This document shows, one piece after another, positions 33,857-46,236 of a stretch of DNA of 64,000 bases. Below the pieces are notes generated by a model. The model was given only the letters and a program-made list of their open reading frames with translations. It ran no database searches and had not been told where the DNA came from. Within the stretch, counting starts at the first letter, position 1, and the number at the start of each line of letters is the position of its first letter. The stretch covers positions 34,454,814 through 34,518,813 of the forward strand of contig CM033392.1 in NCBI GenBank assembly GCA_019426215.1, given 5' to 3'. The DNA is from Buddleja alternifolia (lineage: Eukaryota > Streptophyta > Magnoliopsida > Lamiales > Scrophulariaceae). The position numbers and the translations under genes are program-made.

Positions 33857-35476
33857 CTACTTAAGAGTCATGAAGGCCTGTAAACAAAGGGAATCAAAAT
33901 TGAATGGTGCATCTTTGACAAGCAAGTTAGATAACGGCTTTGCAATTTTGGAAATTTTTTTGATAAATCGCCTATAGAAGCCGGCATGACCAAGAAAGCT
34001 CCTCACGGCTTTCACCGATGTAGGTGGAGGAAGCTTTTCTATTACCTCAATCTTGGCTTGGTCCACTTCAATCCCTTTTTGGGAGATTTTGTGACCTAGC
34101 ACAATCCCTTCCCGGACCATAAAATGACATTTTTCCCAATTCAAAACAAGATTTGTTTCCTCACATCGTTTTAGAACACGGTCCAAATGATCAAGACATG
34201 TGTTAAATGAGGTTCCAAAAACAGAAAAATCATCCATAAAAATCTCAAGGAATTCTTCAACCATGTCATGAAAGATCGCCATCATACATCGTTGAAATGT
34301 GGCCGGGGCATTGCATAATCCAAACGGCATCCGCCTATAAGCAAACGTGCCATAGGGACAAGTGAAAGTTGTTTTCTCTTGGTCCTCGGGGGCTATGGGA
34401 ATTTGGTTATAGCCGGAATACCCATCTAGAAAACAATAAAAATCATGTCCGGCTAACCTTTCAAGCATTTGGTCAATGAATGGGAGGGGGAAATGGTCCT
34501 TACGAGTGGCATCATTTAACTTGCGATAATCTATACACACACGCCACCCGGTAAGCATTCGAGTAGGGATTAATTCATTGTTCGCATTTTCTATCACAGT
34601 TATTCTGCCCTTCTTGGGTACTACTTGAGTCGGGCTTACCCATGCACTATCAGAGATAGGATAGATTATACCTGCATCGAGTAGTTTTATAACCTCTTTC
34701 TTTACCACCTCTTGTATTTGTGGATTTGACCGTCTTTGTGGTTGGCGTGTAGGTTTTGCGGACTCCTCCATGAGTATTTTGTGCATGCACACCGCTGGAC
34801 TTATGCCTTTTATATCCGCAATTTTCCACCCGAAGGCCTTTTTGTTGGCCTTCAATACTCGCATGAGTCGCTCCTCCTGTTCTCCTGTCAAAGAAGATGA
34901 GATAATTAAAGGTAGAGTCTCATTATCATTTAAAAATACATATTTCAAATGTAATGGTAATGGTTTAAGCTCAAGGATAGGGGCCTCTTCGATAGAAGGG
35001 CGAGGAGGAGCCAAGAGTGATCTTTCTAATTTTTTAGCTCCAATGACGTGGTAAAGAGGTGGCTTCTCTATGCTAAACATGGTTTCCAATTGTTCTTCAC
35101 TCGCTGAATCGACATCCATAGATTTGGAAAGACATGTCTCCAATGGGTCGTCTACCATTTGTGCCTGAAAAGTCTCATCAATCAACATATCAAATACATC
35201 GATGCGTAAACATGAGTCAGGATCACATGGGTGTTTAAGCACTTTAAAAACATCAAAGGTGACCTTTTCATCTCCCACATTTAAGGTTAGCTTACCATTG
35301 GCAATATCGATTACCGCCTTACCAGTGGCTAGGAATGGTCTTCCTAGGATCAGGGGTACCTCAACATTTTCCTCCATATCAAGAACCACAAAGTCAACCG
35401 GGAAGTAGAATTTGTCGACTTGAACGATTACATCTTCGATTATTCCCCGTGGTCTCTTGATTGATCTATCGGCAAG
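33857..35476 (-). pseudogene. Athila pol, middle part: end of protease and reverse transcriptase
   Basis: This piece lies between two nonsense codons: TAA at 35479-35477 upstream and TAG at 33859-33857 downstream. The reading frame is the same throughout, and the open stretch shown by an ATG begins at 35389. The protease tail appears first (VPLILGRPFLATGKAVID). RT spans roughly codons 190-420 of the open part, with AWVSPTQVVPKKGR, WRVCIDYRKLND, LDGYSGYNQIPI, MPFGLCNAPATFQRCM and the catalytic FMDD in IFMDDFSVFG. FMDD instead of YVDD is normal for Athila. The connection domain follows (GHKISQKGIEVDQAKI, FLGHAGFYRRFIKKI). The stop splits the RT-RNase H linker. Confidence 0.9.
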
Positions 35477-37438
35477 TTAGAGGCTCATTGAAATCGGCTT
35501 TGGGTTACCAAGGCCCAACTTTTTGAAAAGAGAGTACAGGAGGAGGTTGATGCTAGCTCCCGAGTCGCACAAAACTTTTTCGAAGGATAATGGCCCAATC
35601 GTGCAAGGAATAGTGAGACTCCCAGGGTCTTCAAGTTTCATTGGTAATTTATTAAGCAATACGGCGGAGCATTCCTCGGTTAGGCACACCGTTTCGTTTT
35701 CCTCCGACTTTTGTTTGTTGGATAAAATATCCTTGAAAAATTTCACGTAATTTGGCATTTGTAAAATTGCGTCTATAAAAGGAATATTAATCCTAACCTC
35801 ACGAAGAATTGCTAAGATTCGAAGGAAACTTGGATCCATCTCCTTTTTTTTCTTTCTATGTGCATTAGGAAATGGCAGACGGACCTCGATGGGAGGATGC
35901 GTTGGAGTTGAAGAGCCCGCTATGGAGGGTTCAGGAGGTGGCGCCTGGGCGCGACAATCGGCGCCAGGGCGCTGGGTCTCGGGCGCCTGAGCGTGATCAT
36001 CGGGACGCTCGGGCGAGCAATTGCGAAGCATTCGTTCACTGTGGGTTGATTCCGGCTCCTGGGCGTTCTCATCGGGGCGCTCGGGCGCGGAAATGCGAAC
36101 AGCATCATTGACTATCTGTTTGCCACTTCTTAAGGTGATGGCGTGGCATTGCTCCTTCGGGTTTTTTTCTGTGTCACTTGGTAAAGTTCCCGGGGCTCTC
36201 TCGCTGATCGCCTTTGCCATATGACCCATTTGTGTCTTTAAATCCTTCATGTCCATCATTATATCATTCATCATAGTACGGAGTTCGTTGATTGCTGAAT
36301 CCGATTTCTTTATTTGTTCATCGAGACGCTCTTCGGTTGTAAGATGTCTTATTTGCCTTTGTATATGAGGATTACCTTGCCTTTGAGCTTGGTTATTGTT
36401 GAATGGGGGCCTTGGTGCTTGATAGACGCCGGGATGGGCATTTTGTGCCGGATTGGGCCTCCTTGGAAAATTTTCGGGCACATGGAAGTTCAATTGAGGT
36501 CGATTGGCATTTCCAACATAGTTTACATTGCCAACCATTGTTTCCAAAGCAACTTCTTCGCCCAACTCTTGAACACAAGCAATCTTTTTAGTGGGTGTGA
36601 TTTCTTCATCATCGGGATAGAGTTCATCTTCTCGGGCTAATTGCTCAATCTTGTCCCACACACTTTGGCAATCGAGCCCAAGGAGATCACCACCGGCGCC
36701 GGCATTGAGCCTATTTCGGATGCGCGAACGGACTCCATCATGGAATCGTAATACTTGCTCGCTCAATCTTAGGTTGTGATCCGGACATTTTCGGAGCATG
36801 TTTTTATATCTAGCCCATGCCTCGGCTAAGGACTCATGATTCCCCTGCTTAAACTCCTTAATGTTGCTCCTTAGCTCATTGATTTTGGAGGGTGGAAAGA
36901 ATTTGCTCAAAAAGGCATCGACCAATTGTCCCCATGTTGTGATGGATTGGGGTGGTAGAGATTTGTACCACATGGTCGCCCTTTCCTTTAATGAGAAGTG
37001 GAAGACTCTTAGACGAATTGCATCGAGATCCCGTGGATGAAATTGGGTAGTCATGAGAGTATCGTCTAAAGTCTCCAAATGCTCATGAGGTGATTCATGG
37101 GGCTCTCCATAGAAGGGTTCGCTTTGCACCATGCTAAAGATGTGTGACGGAATGTGATAATTTGGTGCAAAGAAATTTGGAAAGACTACGGGCCCCGGTA
37201 TGGTGTGGACCCTTGGAGGTAGACTTTCCCGGACCAATGGAAGTCTTTGAGGAGGTGCCGGTTGCATAGCTTGGAAAAGATTTTGCAGCCATTCCCTGTT
37301 TTCCGGAAGATTTATGTCGGGAAAATTCCCTTTTGGATTTAGATTTTCGGCCATTTCTCGAGCTTGTCTACTAGATCGAAGAACACGCTCTATCTCCGGC
37401 TCAAAATTGTATAGGGGCTCGTTAGAAGAGCGGGTCAT
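35477..37438 (-). pseudogene. Athila gag and start of protease
   Basis: Translation most likely starts at ATG 37438 (MTRSSNEPLYNFEPE); a longer frame to 37471 starts with TTG. The retrotransposon gag domain is at about residues 105-240 (LRVFHFSLKERATMWYKSLP, LVDAFLSKFFPPSKI). A Pro/Gln-rich linker and a coiled-coil-like segment near residues 375-420 follow, then a repeat-rich acidic stretch (SPERPDDHAQAPE and variants). The protease catalytic triplet is in LCDSGASINLLLYSLF near the end. The frame closes at TAA 35479-35477, three codons into a segment (MSL then LADRS) that in relatives continues without a break. The gag zinc knuckle is not evident, as in many Athila elements. Confidence 0.9.
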
Positions 37439-37577
37439 GCACCGCAAATTACACCTAACAAATAAACACAAGAAAAAAAAAATTAGAATAATAAAATAAA
37501 AGAAAGGTTAGAAATAAACGAAAAACTAAGAATTATGAAAGTTTAAACAAAAATAATCAAAAACTAAAATGAAAAAG

Positions 37578-37595
37578 TCCCCGGCAACGGCGCCA
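37578..37595 (-). other. Primer binding site of Athila, tRNA-Asp
   Basis: The minus strand reads TGGCGCCGTTGCCGGGGA, a full 18-base complement to the 3' end of plant tRNA-Asp(GUC) including CCA. It lies 6 bases from the LTR end at 37602. Confidence 0.92.
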
Positions 37596-37601
37596 AAAAC
37601 T

Positions 37602-39521
37602 TGACACGCTAAAAGCTAACGTGCTATTGTAGCAAGTGCACTAGTCGTGTGTAGTAATAAGTGTGGACGAAAAGTCCGGGTTGTCGAACCACGGAGACTT
37701 GAATTCTAGTTTAAGATTTGTAATGAAGTGAATAAACAAAGTAAGAATAAATTCAAATAAAATTTGTAAAGAACAAGAACAAAGATGAGCAAGTGATTTA
37801 AAACCAATTATAAAGGGAGACTAAGGCACATGCTAGGTTCAAATTGATCAAATATACGTATAAAGGTTCTTGTTGAAGGATTACACTTATATTGTTATGG
37901 TGAGAGCTCCGAGGGTAGAGAATAACCGATGTCTCGCGTATAAACTCCTATGCTTAGATCGTGATATCCCAAATATTCCTATCCGGAAATCTAACCACTG
38001 AACATGCATTAACGTACTAGAGTTCACTCGATTAGAATCGAACAACTTCACCCGGGAATCTTTACCTATGTCTAGGGCAATTCCTCATTAGTTGCGGGTC
38101 ATGATGTGAATTTCTTGCACCCTAAGTTAATTTTCTCCCGAAATATCAACCTAGGCATAAGATTCTAACATATAGTGATCAAGTATATGCAAGATAGGTA
38201 AAAACACAAATTCACATCACATAACAATATAAGTATAACCTCTACAATCATCTATTATAAGCATATATCACAATTTGACCTTACATGGCCTTAGTCTTAT
38301 GAATTTAGTTCATGATAGTTATTATGAAAAACAATAATGAATAAATACACATGTTCATAGACATGAATGAAATGAAAAGGCTATAAAAACTCCCTCTAAT
38401 GTGATAGATGATGGCCCCTTGATTGGAGCTTCAATTCCTAGCTTTCTCCTCTTAGAATGATGAAGAATGGTGATGAATGGTGGAGAAATCAGATTAGGGG
38501 CTGCCCTCCTCTCCTCCAAGAATCTGAAATTGATAGTGAATGATGAAGAGTATGGGTTCCCCCTCCTTTTATAGCCAAAAATTCCACTAAAGTATGCATT
38601 AAGAATTCCCATTAAAGTTCCCCAATGAGAATTCCACCTAAGGTGATGCTTAAAGTTTGGCTTTTAAGATTCCAACCAGCTAAAAAATGTTGAACTTTCG
38701 GCCATTAAGAATTCCACCAAGCATAACCATGTGAAAACTTCAACAAAACACATGCATGCTGCCATTTTCTTGCTTTCCAGTGCAGTCTTAGTATTTTCCG
38801 CATAAACTTCTCCACATATCTCCAAATTGGATGATTCAAGTCCCCATGTTCAGATAAAACATAGATCTACAACTTTCCAGAAGGACAGTTTGTCCAATTC
38901 GGTCTCTAAGTATACCTAAATTACGTTTCAACATGGAGGTTGTTTCTGATTTGGCGCCCATAAAGTAAATCTACCAAGAAACACACTTATGACAACCCCT
39001 CAACACATGTGCTGAATTATGGCCAAAAGTGATTCTTACCCATCATATAATGCTGGAATTTAGGCTGAAAAAGGAGTAACATTCGGACTATCCATGCCTA
39101 GGCATGACTAGGAGGGCGCTGGGGCGTATCCTGGCACATGTACTTCTCTGTTCGGCGCAGCAATCGTATTTCCTTCACAATTATCTCTATAGACCTCCGA
39201 TTTGGATGTTTCAAGTTCCCATTTGAAGATAAGACATTCATCTAAAACTTTGTAAAAGGAAACTTTGTCTAAGTCGGTCTCGAAATGTACGGAATTATCG
39301 CTCGAATGTGGTAGGAGATGCATAAACCGCCTAGGTGTTGAAAAACATGCTTGAACTTGTTTTGTACATCGTTTTTCTTCCCTTTTCTTCATGTATTCTC
39401 ATTTATTACCTGTATTCACTTAACACACCTATTAAATGCAAATGTGACATGATTTAAGCAATAAGTGAATCCAAATCATAAGAATTACGGTCTTAAAAAC
39501 ACGTAAAAACACCTCTTATCA
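37602..39521 (-). mobile_element. 5' LTR of the Athila element
   Basis: 1920 bp with intact TG...CA ends (plus strand TGACACGC...TTATCA), flanked on the right by the target duplication CTTTT. TATA box GGCTATAAAAGG on the minus strand at about 38576-38561. Differs from the 3' LTR by scattered substitutions and one 2-bp deletion near 38410. Confidence 0.95.
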
Positions 39522-39526
39522 CTTTT

Positions 39527-39653
39527 CATAATCATTTTTGAAGGTATAATGCTTGCTCTTATGTGTATGAATTGGCAAATGGAAATTTCAATCTTCATGT
39601 GTGTGCTTCATTGTATTTGATCGAGGATGATCAAAGCTAAGCTTGGGGGTAGT
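39527..39653 (+). other. LARD 3' end of the internal region with polypurine tract
   Basis: This stretch resumes the LARD after the Athila insertion. The polypurine tract gcttgggggtagt (39641-39653) directly precedes the 3' LTR. The preceding cgaggatgatcaaa is shared with the element at 1128-1160. Confidence 0.85.
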
Positions 39654-41198
39654 TGATATATGTTATTTTTACACTAGTTTTCCCCCGTTTATCGACTTAG
39701 TTTTGATTGTTTCCTTGATAATTTGATCACATATGATACTTTGACCCTTGTTTTCTCATATTTTATAGAATAACATAACATTTGGAGGAAAAGAACAAGG
39801 ATTGAAGGTAAATCATGCATAAAGATACAAACTGTCTGCGCAGTGCTAGAGTTTATGGAATAGATTTCTCTACCCATGTCCAAATTACACACTTCTTATA
39901 CCAATGGTAAGATAAGAGGCAAAGGTACATTTCTTATGTTGAAGACAAAGATCCGATATGTAGGGAAGGAAGTGAAAACGTCATCGGAAGAGACGTCTTA
40001 CGACGGAGTTTTCTCATTCAGTAACTTTTGAGACACGTTTATCCCCTATAACGTTTGATTTAGGCATTGATGTATGTTTGATAGTTGTAGATCTTTGTTT
40101 GAGGATTCTATAGAAACTTGAATCAGCTTATTCCGACATCGGTAGAGAAAGTTATGCAAATTTTACCAAAACTGGTTAGAGGCAGAAATTGAACGCCGCG
40201 GCGTTCAACAAGCGAACGCCGCGGCGTTCGAGGCAGCGGGTTGGTCTATAAATACCCCTTTTAGCCATTTTTTACCCTAACTCACCTTCGATAGTAGCTG
40301 CCACACGAAAAGAGAGAGAGAGAGAGCTTGGGAGAGAAGATTGAAGGTCAAAACATGGAGAATTCAACAAGGAATCCACATCTCTACAAGAATTAGGGAG
40401 TTTTTACATCTTTATTTCTTGAATTTGTTCAAACCTCTTATGGCTTGTATGATTTATAATTGCACTTTTGACATGAATATGAGCTAAACTTGTTTGATTG
40501 AGGCCATGGATAGGCCATTTATGTTATTTTGATTGTTGATTTGTTGGTTTTTATTGGATTAATTTTGGTTTTAGCTATGTATGTATTCAATATTTGATCT
40601 CAATGCTACATTTGCTTGATCACCAAGTGTTTGATAAAATGCCTAGGTTAGAGATCGAGAGATAATAACCTAGGGAAGATATAAACATTGAATACCCTAT
40701 AGTTAAACCGACTAGAGATAGACTCGGTTTCTTTAGGTGGCTTTCCATTCACGTGGGGAATTCCTAGACCTTAAATGCATCTTTGTTAAGACGGGTTTTC
40801 ATATGGAGATATATAGGAAATCGTTAACTAAGGTAGGGTTGCTATGCCAAGAGATTGGGTAGTACGTATGTTAGGGAATTTCGCCTTGGCTAAATCTATC
40901 TAATAATCTAATAGAACCTTAATCACAATCGAAATACATAAATGGTTGAACCATGTGCCTTAATCGCTTATCTTCTATCGTTTCTTCCACTTATTTGGTT
41001 ATATCTCATTTTAGTGCTTAACTTAGTTAAATTAGTTTAAATCAAACCTTTTATCGACCGATCTAACTTAGAATTGGGTAATACAGTAGTCTTGGTACTT
41101 AGATTATAGTTGTCCCTGCGGATACGATAACCCCGGACTTGAACATCCACTTTACTACTTACACGATCTAGTTCTCTTGCTAGGATTTTGTCGTGTCA
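39654..41198 (+). mobile_element. 3' LTR of the LARD
   Basis: 1545 bp, TGATATATG...GTGTCA, followed by CCAGA at 41199-41203. It lacks 51 bases present in the 5' LTR palindrome cluster. TATA box at 40246-40255. Confidence 0.95.
40191..40230. repeat. GC-rich palindromes in the LARD 3' LTR
   Basis: GAACGCCGCGGCGTTC (40191-40206) and the perfect 18-bp palindrome CGAACGCCGCGGCGTTCG (40213-40230), 15 bases before the TATA box. In the 5' LTR the second palindrome is decayed (CCGTGGCATTCG). Confidence 0.9.
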
Positions 41199-41203
41199 CC
41201 AGA

Positions 41204-42111
41204 CCCAGAGTCTGTTCCATGACCCAACTCAAATTTAATCTGCGCTGGGCCAAGCCCAGTACAAATTTGTATGGGTTGGGCCAAGACCAGCAGAGAATTG
41301 ATTTAGTTTATTGTTGGGCTCGACCCAACTACACGCAGCCCTATTGCCCGTTAAGGCAACTGGGTCATCTTCCTCAAGACAAGTCGTCATCGCCGACACT
41401 GGAAGGCGCTTCACTGGCCATGCTCCATCACCCACTCACATGACCTTCCCGCTCCCGGAATCGGCGAAACCCAACGATTTGGAGTTCAAAAAACACTAAA
41501 ATGGAGCATCCCCATCCCGGAGACTTTCGCGGTCATAGCTAGCTATTTCTGTCGAGCCTATGGAAATTGAATTAGATTTGGTTTCACCTTTATTAATTCA
41601 AGATCTAAGCGTTTTTTGCACGGCGAACAGCGTTGAACACAACTCCTCCGTCTGTATCACAAAGTGATGGGTCGGCCGTCGCTGAACATCTTCGATTTTT
41701 CCATAAAAAATCCACTCCTTTCGCCTTCTTCCATGGACATTTGGCAGCACTTCCATCGCCCACTCTTAGCTGCTATAAAAATGCCACCGTCACACACTAT
41801 ATCGCTGTTTGGACGGTAAAGCCGCTATCTCTAAAATTTTCAGATCTGTAAGCCCCAATTTTGATTTCTAGAAGTTCACAATTTTACCCAAAAGAAATTG
41901 ATTGCAAATCTCAGATTTTCCAGAAATTCAATTTTCAACCCACAAAGCAGATTCAATCGATTTTCTAGAAAAACACAAAATTCAATTCCAATCAACTTTC
42001 AGATTTTTCGATCTATTTAAGATAATTCTAAATTACCAAAAACACATTCAACCGGATATTATCACATAAACGTAAAGAGCACGTAAAATAATCAACAAGA
42101 TCAACAAATTT
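41204..42111 (-). other. Copia B leader and flanking sequence, noncoding
   Basis: This stretch continues the sequence left of 24670. The part next to the PBS (about 41870-42111) looks like a copia 5' leader, with an A/T-rich sequence and scattered aaattcaa words. The part at 41204-41460 is GC-richer with gggcc/ggccc words. Short ORFs at 41177-41851 have no recognisable domain. Most of copia B's gag-pol is missing. Confidence 0.4.
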
Positions 42112-42124
42112 GGCTCTGATACCA
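42112..42124 (-). other. Primer binding site of copia B, initiator tRNA-Met type
   Basis: On the minus strand TGGTATCAGAGCC, a perfect copia PBS, immediately beside the LTR. Confidence 0.85.
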
Positions 42125-42125
42125 C

Positions 42126-43780
42126 TATTGGGAATCTTGGTATCTTGCGCAACGAAAATTATAAAATATCCGGATTCCCAAAAACCAAGATCAATATATG
42201 GATTTTTGTTGATTTTAACATATAACGAAGAACACAAAAACTTAACTTTTGCGTGTTCTATAAATCCTCGCCAATCTTTAATGGTCCACTTGTTTCATCG
42301 CTAGATCATCACGCAAGAACGGACTTTTGGAAATCTTCAAATCATCTCCCATGAGGCGGCTGGGCTGAGATAATATGAATCCTTTTTACTATCTTGTATT
42401 TTGGTGGTAGATTTCACATAAAGTGAATTGATGTGTGTTCTCTATCATGTGTTGGAGGATTAAATAAATCCTCCATCTTAAGCCCACCAGTACACGCCTA
42501 TCAGGCTTGTTGGCCGTCCTATGTGGGCTAAATTGACCCAGTCAATTTAGTTCACTTAATTTAATCATATCATATTTAATCCAATTAAATAAATATAGAT
42601 TAAATTAATATTCTAATTTAAAAATTTAATTAACCTAGTTAATTAACTTTTCAAAATAATTAATTTAATTTACCATTGTGTAATCCAACTAAACAACCAA
42701 TTAAAGTAGTTTGTCCAATTAATTAATTCGTCCTACCATAGGACAAATTACCAAAATACCCTCCAAATACAAAACTACGATTTCTGACCTATTCCTTTAT
42801 AGTGCGACTCTCTAGGTTCATCTCAATTGGCAATGGGAGGATACCAAAGGATGTGAGTGATACCTAGCCAGAACCGTGGTCCCACATCATAGCCCAACCG
42901 AGTACGAAATGACTACCTCATTACGAACCTCTAGATTATGAATATTGTATGAGTATAAGCCCTTCACAGACGTATCCCAATTGAGTGATTGTCATGGAAT
43001 GTCAAACTCACAGGACTCGATGCTATGCTAAGAATCATAGTAACATGAGATTACAGAACTACCTTTCGTGTCAAACACGAGTTAGTTCATGAGCTCTGGC
43101 CAGAGTCTTTAATCTCATTTACCCATGATCGCATAGGATACTTCTTGTTTACTTTAAAGAAAGTGAATTCATTCTTGCTAATCAGTTAAGACTAATATTT
43201 GCCTATCAAGCCGCAGTTCGAGGTTGAACCCGCCAACGGGTGAATTGGATCTAACTACTCTAATGACATACTTGAAGTCACAAGCGCATCTTCAACGTGA
43301 TTACTGGGTTCTAAGGCTCACGCGTACTATCATAATCAGTATTCCAATCATAGACAATCAATGAGTAAAAACCCATGTGATCGGACTACTACAAGCCGTG
43401 TTCAAATACATTAATCCCATCAATATATCTATGACACAAAATCCCACTATCCCATAGTGTTTGACTGGCACTCCCTATCAGAGCATGTGTCACACAAGTC
43501 CACATAAATCTCCATGCCCAATTGAGATTTTTTGTCTTGCGAACTGTTTAAGTGATCAAGTACCAAATCGTTCCAGTGCCTAACCCCCTTAACTACTATA
43601 AGGAGTGGAAGGTATGTCTTGATTTACATGGACTTATTGTTCATTTAAGTCTTATAAATGCCATTAAGACTTATACGAACAATATACTAAATGCCTTTGT
43701 TTTTAATTAAGGGTTGTACAATATAAGCTAGCGCCTTATATTCTAATCTCCTCGTTGGCACCGAGGATAGTTTCCCAACA
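42126..43780 (-). mobile_element. 5' LTR of copia element B
   Basis: A complete 1655-bp LTR with plus-strand ends TATTGGGAATC and TTTCCCAACA. It is closely related to the LTR of element E (8579-12686). To its right is copia RNase H coding of another element, in opposite orientation, so B inserted there. The TA in place of TG at the 3' end is shared with element E. Confidence 0.85.
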
Positions 43781-44137
43781 ATTTTACCAATGAAGCTAAA
43801 TGTGTGGCTGCCAAAGAATCTATTTGGATAAAGAAATTCATGGCTAAACTTCAAGTGGTTCCTAGTGTGGAGCTCTCGTTGCCACTCTTTTGTGATGATG
43901 ATGAAGCCATCATGCAGGATAAGGAACTAAGGTCTCACAAAAAAACCAAAAACATAAATAAAATATATCACATTATTAAACAGATCATTGGAAGAGGCGA
44001 CATCACTATGTATAGATTCAGCGGATAACGTGGTTAACCCATTTACCAAGCCACTATCATTGGCGGTGTTAAAGCGATATCTGGAAAAGTTGGGTATTAA
44101 ATACCATAGCAATTGGGACCGAGTGCAAGTAGGAGAT
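43781..44137 (+). pseudogene. copia K RNase H tail and polypurine tract
   Basis: The frame begins in the TEAEY region of RNase H (here TNEAKCVAAKESIWIKKF) and continues through the last catalytic segment (LFCDDDEAIMQ, where relatives have a CDN motif). After a one-base shift near 44019 it reaches the end (KPLSLAVLKRYLEKLGIKYH). Polypurine tract caagtaggagat at 44126-44137. It may be the missing end of element A, interrupted by element B, but the LTRs of A (14538) and K (44138) are too different for one insertion. Confidence 0.75.
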
Positions 44138-45889
44138 TGTTAGGATTATGCCCCTGATTCCAAAGAGGAAATAGATTGCACAGGGCTTGGCTTTTTATGT
44201 TATACAAACTCTTTTTATGTTATAAAAGGAAATGTACTTTTTTTCACGTAAATCTTAATGGCATAAGTAAGTATTGAACATATGAGTCCAAAATAATCGA
44301 GAGAAACCTTCTACTCTTTAAGGATTAAGGAGAGGACAATTGAAGCATTAATTTCTTGATTACCCAAAAAGGGGTCGCAAGTCGAAGAGTCTTATATTGG
44401 GCATTATGACTCGACTTATGTGACACAAGATCTAACAAAGAGTGTCATTCAGTCATTAGGTATTAGTGGGAGCTTGTATCATATGTATGTCAATGGAATT
44501 GATATATGCAAACGCGGCTCTCCGTAGTCCAATCACATGGGTATTTACTCAGTGATTGTCAAAGATTGGACTACTGGTCACGATAGTGTGCATGAGCATT
44601 GGACTTGAGGAGTCACGAAGATTGTACTTGTGACTCTAGACATGTCATTGGAGTAGTTAGACCCGTTTCATCTTTAGGTGGGGTCGACCTCAAAATGCAC
44701 TCTCAGTGGACAACTAGCAATGCAATTATTCAGTGGCTACTAGAATGGGATTTACTATCTCGAATAGTAAAAGAGTCCATATCCTATACAATTATAGGTA
44801 ACTGAAATGACAAGTTTTTGGCCAAAGCAGATAAACTAACTAATATGGAACACGAGGGGGAATTTCGTAATTTCATCTTACTATAATTTATCAAACACAA
44901 CATAAAGTTCTGTGAGTTTGACACATTCCATGACTGTCACTCGATCGGGATGTTACAATGAAAAGCTTATACTCACATGGTGTCTGGGACCTAAAGGTTC
45001 GTATTGATCAAATTAATCTAATCACAATTAGGTTCGATGAGGATCCACGGGACTGGCTAGGTGACATCCACATCCTTAGTAACCTCCCATTGCCAATTGA
45101 GACGAACAAAGAGAGTTGCGCTTTCAAGGAAATAAGTGAATAAAATCTCTAGTGGAGAAATAAGGTTAATAAGGTAATTTGTCATTTGATGAACACATAA
45201 ATAATATGAGCAAATGAATTAATTTATTTAATTAACTAAAATAAATTAAACAGTAAATAATAGTTAGTTATATTAATTTATTATTTCTTTCTCTTAGTCT
45301 AAATTATTAATTGAATTAATTAATTTAATCAAATATTAATTAATGTCATCTATTAATTGAATTAATATTTGGAGGACTTAATTATTAAGTGCACTAAGTT
45401 GAAAGTCAACTTAGCCCACTTACATGCTCAATGGCGTGTAGTATAAGGAAGATGGGCTTGAAGAATTAATTAATGTCTAGCCCATCATCTTACATATACA
45501 CCTTAAAAGGAGTAATAACCTAAGATAACCTAAGATAACACTTAACAACTAGAGAAGAGAAAAATACTAGTCGTCCTCTCAACCTAGCCATCAGCCTACT
45601 CAGTGCAAAGCTGGTGGATTTTTCTTCCAACTTTTTTCTAACGTGATAATCTAAAGATAGGAGCCTCGGGTTGCTGCTGATACTGTAGATCAACAAAGTT
45701 ACATGCTACAACAAGGTTGGTAGTCTTGTAACTTTCTTTTATTGTCAATTAGTTTATAAATCATTAAACCCCAAAAATGATCCGTTTGAGAATCCGAATA
45801 TATTTGTCCTCCCGCTACACATGAACTAGGATTCACAACAGACATGATGCACCACATTTGGATTGTTCTGTGGCATCTATGCTCTAACA
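44138..45889 (+). mobile_element. 3' LTR of copia element K
   Basis: It starts TGTTAGGATTATGCCCC after the polypurine tract and ends GCTCTAACA at 45889. At 1752 bp it is similar in size to the other copia LTRs here and shares short blocks with them in opposite orientation (around 44640-45090). No PBS follows, confirming that it is a 3' LTR. The next bases (tttat) would be one half of the target duplication; the other half was not found. Confidence 0.8.
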
Positions 45890-46236
45890 TTTATTTACCT
45901 TATTTGACAAACAGGTATTAATGTCTCTAATCAACCTATGAGATTTGCTCTGTAAAACTAGATTGGTATGCTTTAATTGTCTTTGGTTAGTTTGGTATTA
46001 TGGACAGATCGTTTGGCCGAGAATGGATGAGGGTTTGCTTGTACAAGTTTAGTTTGTATAGAGCTTTTTCTAGGCTTTTGTTATGTAGCGATCGGTTATG
46101 ATGCGCAAGAAATTGATTGTTCCTAATTAACGTTTATAACAATCAGGTTTTATGACTATGTTCTAGGATGTCAAGACCAAGAAAGGAGCATAATGATCTA
46201 GTTTCGAACTGAGATCTATATAACTTGAGCAACTAA
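45890..46236. other. Unassigned sequence
   Basis: About 350 bases without coding potential or recognisable repeats, between the copia 3' LTR and a Harbinger-like terminus. Confidence 0.4.

Larger units (their letters stand above)
28964..39521 (-). mobile_element. Athila-type Ty3/gypsy element, nearly complete
   Basis: This 10,558-bp element lies on the minus strand, with the 5' LTR at 37602-39521 and the 3' LTR at 28964-30883. It has a perfect tRNA-Asp PBS (37578-37595) and one gag-pol frame (37438-32075) interrupted by two nonsense codons. The 5-bp duplication CTTTT lies at 28959-28963 and 39522-39526. LTRs differ by roughly 1% by eye. No env-like ORF is found downstream of integrase (30884-32074), where many Athila elements carry one. 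Confidence 0.95.
24675..41198 (+). mobile_element. Non-autonomous LTR retrotransposon (LARD) with a nested Athila
   Basis: The two LTRs, 24675-26270 (1596 bp) and 39654-41198 (1545 bp), start TGATATATG and end GTGTCA. They are flanked by the exact 5-bp duplication CCAGA (24670-24674, 41199-41203). The internal sequence of its own is only 26271-28958 plus 39527-39653. It has a tRNA-Asp PBS, a polypurine tract and one decayed ORF, but no protease, RT, RNase H or integrase. The remainder is an inserted Athila element in opposite orientation. By eye the LTRs differ at about 2% of sites plus one 51-bp indel. Confidence 0.95.

Noticed and set aside
14538..45889. Treating copia A (14538) and the 3' LTR at 44138 as one intact element
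   Set aside because: The two LTRs share only short blocks and differ through most of their length, unlike the LTR pair of a single insertion.
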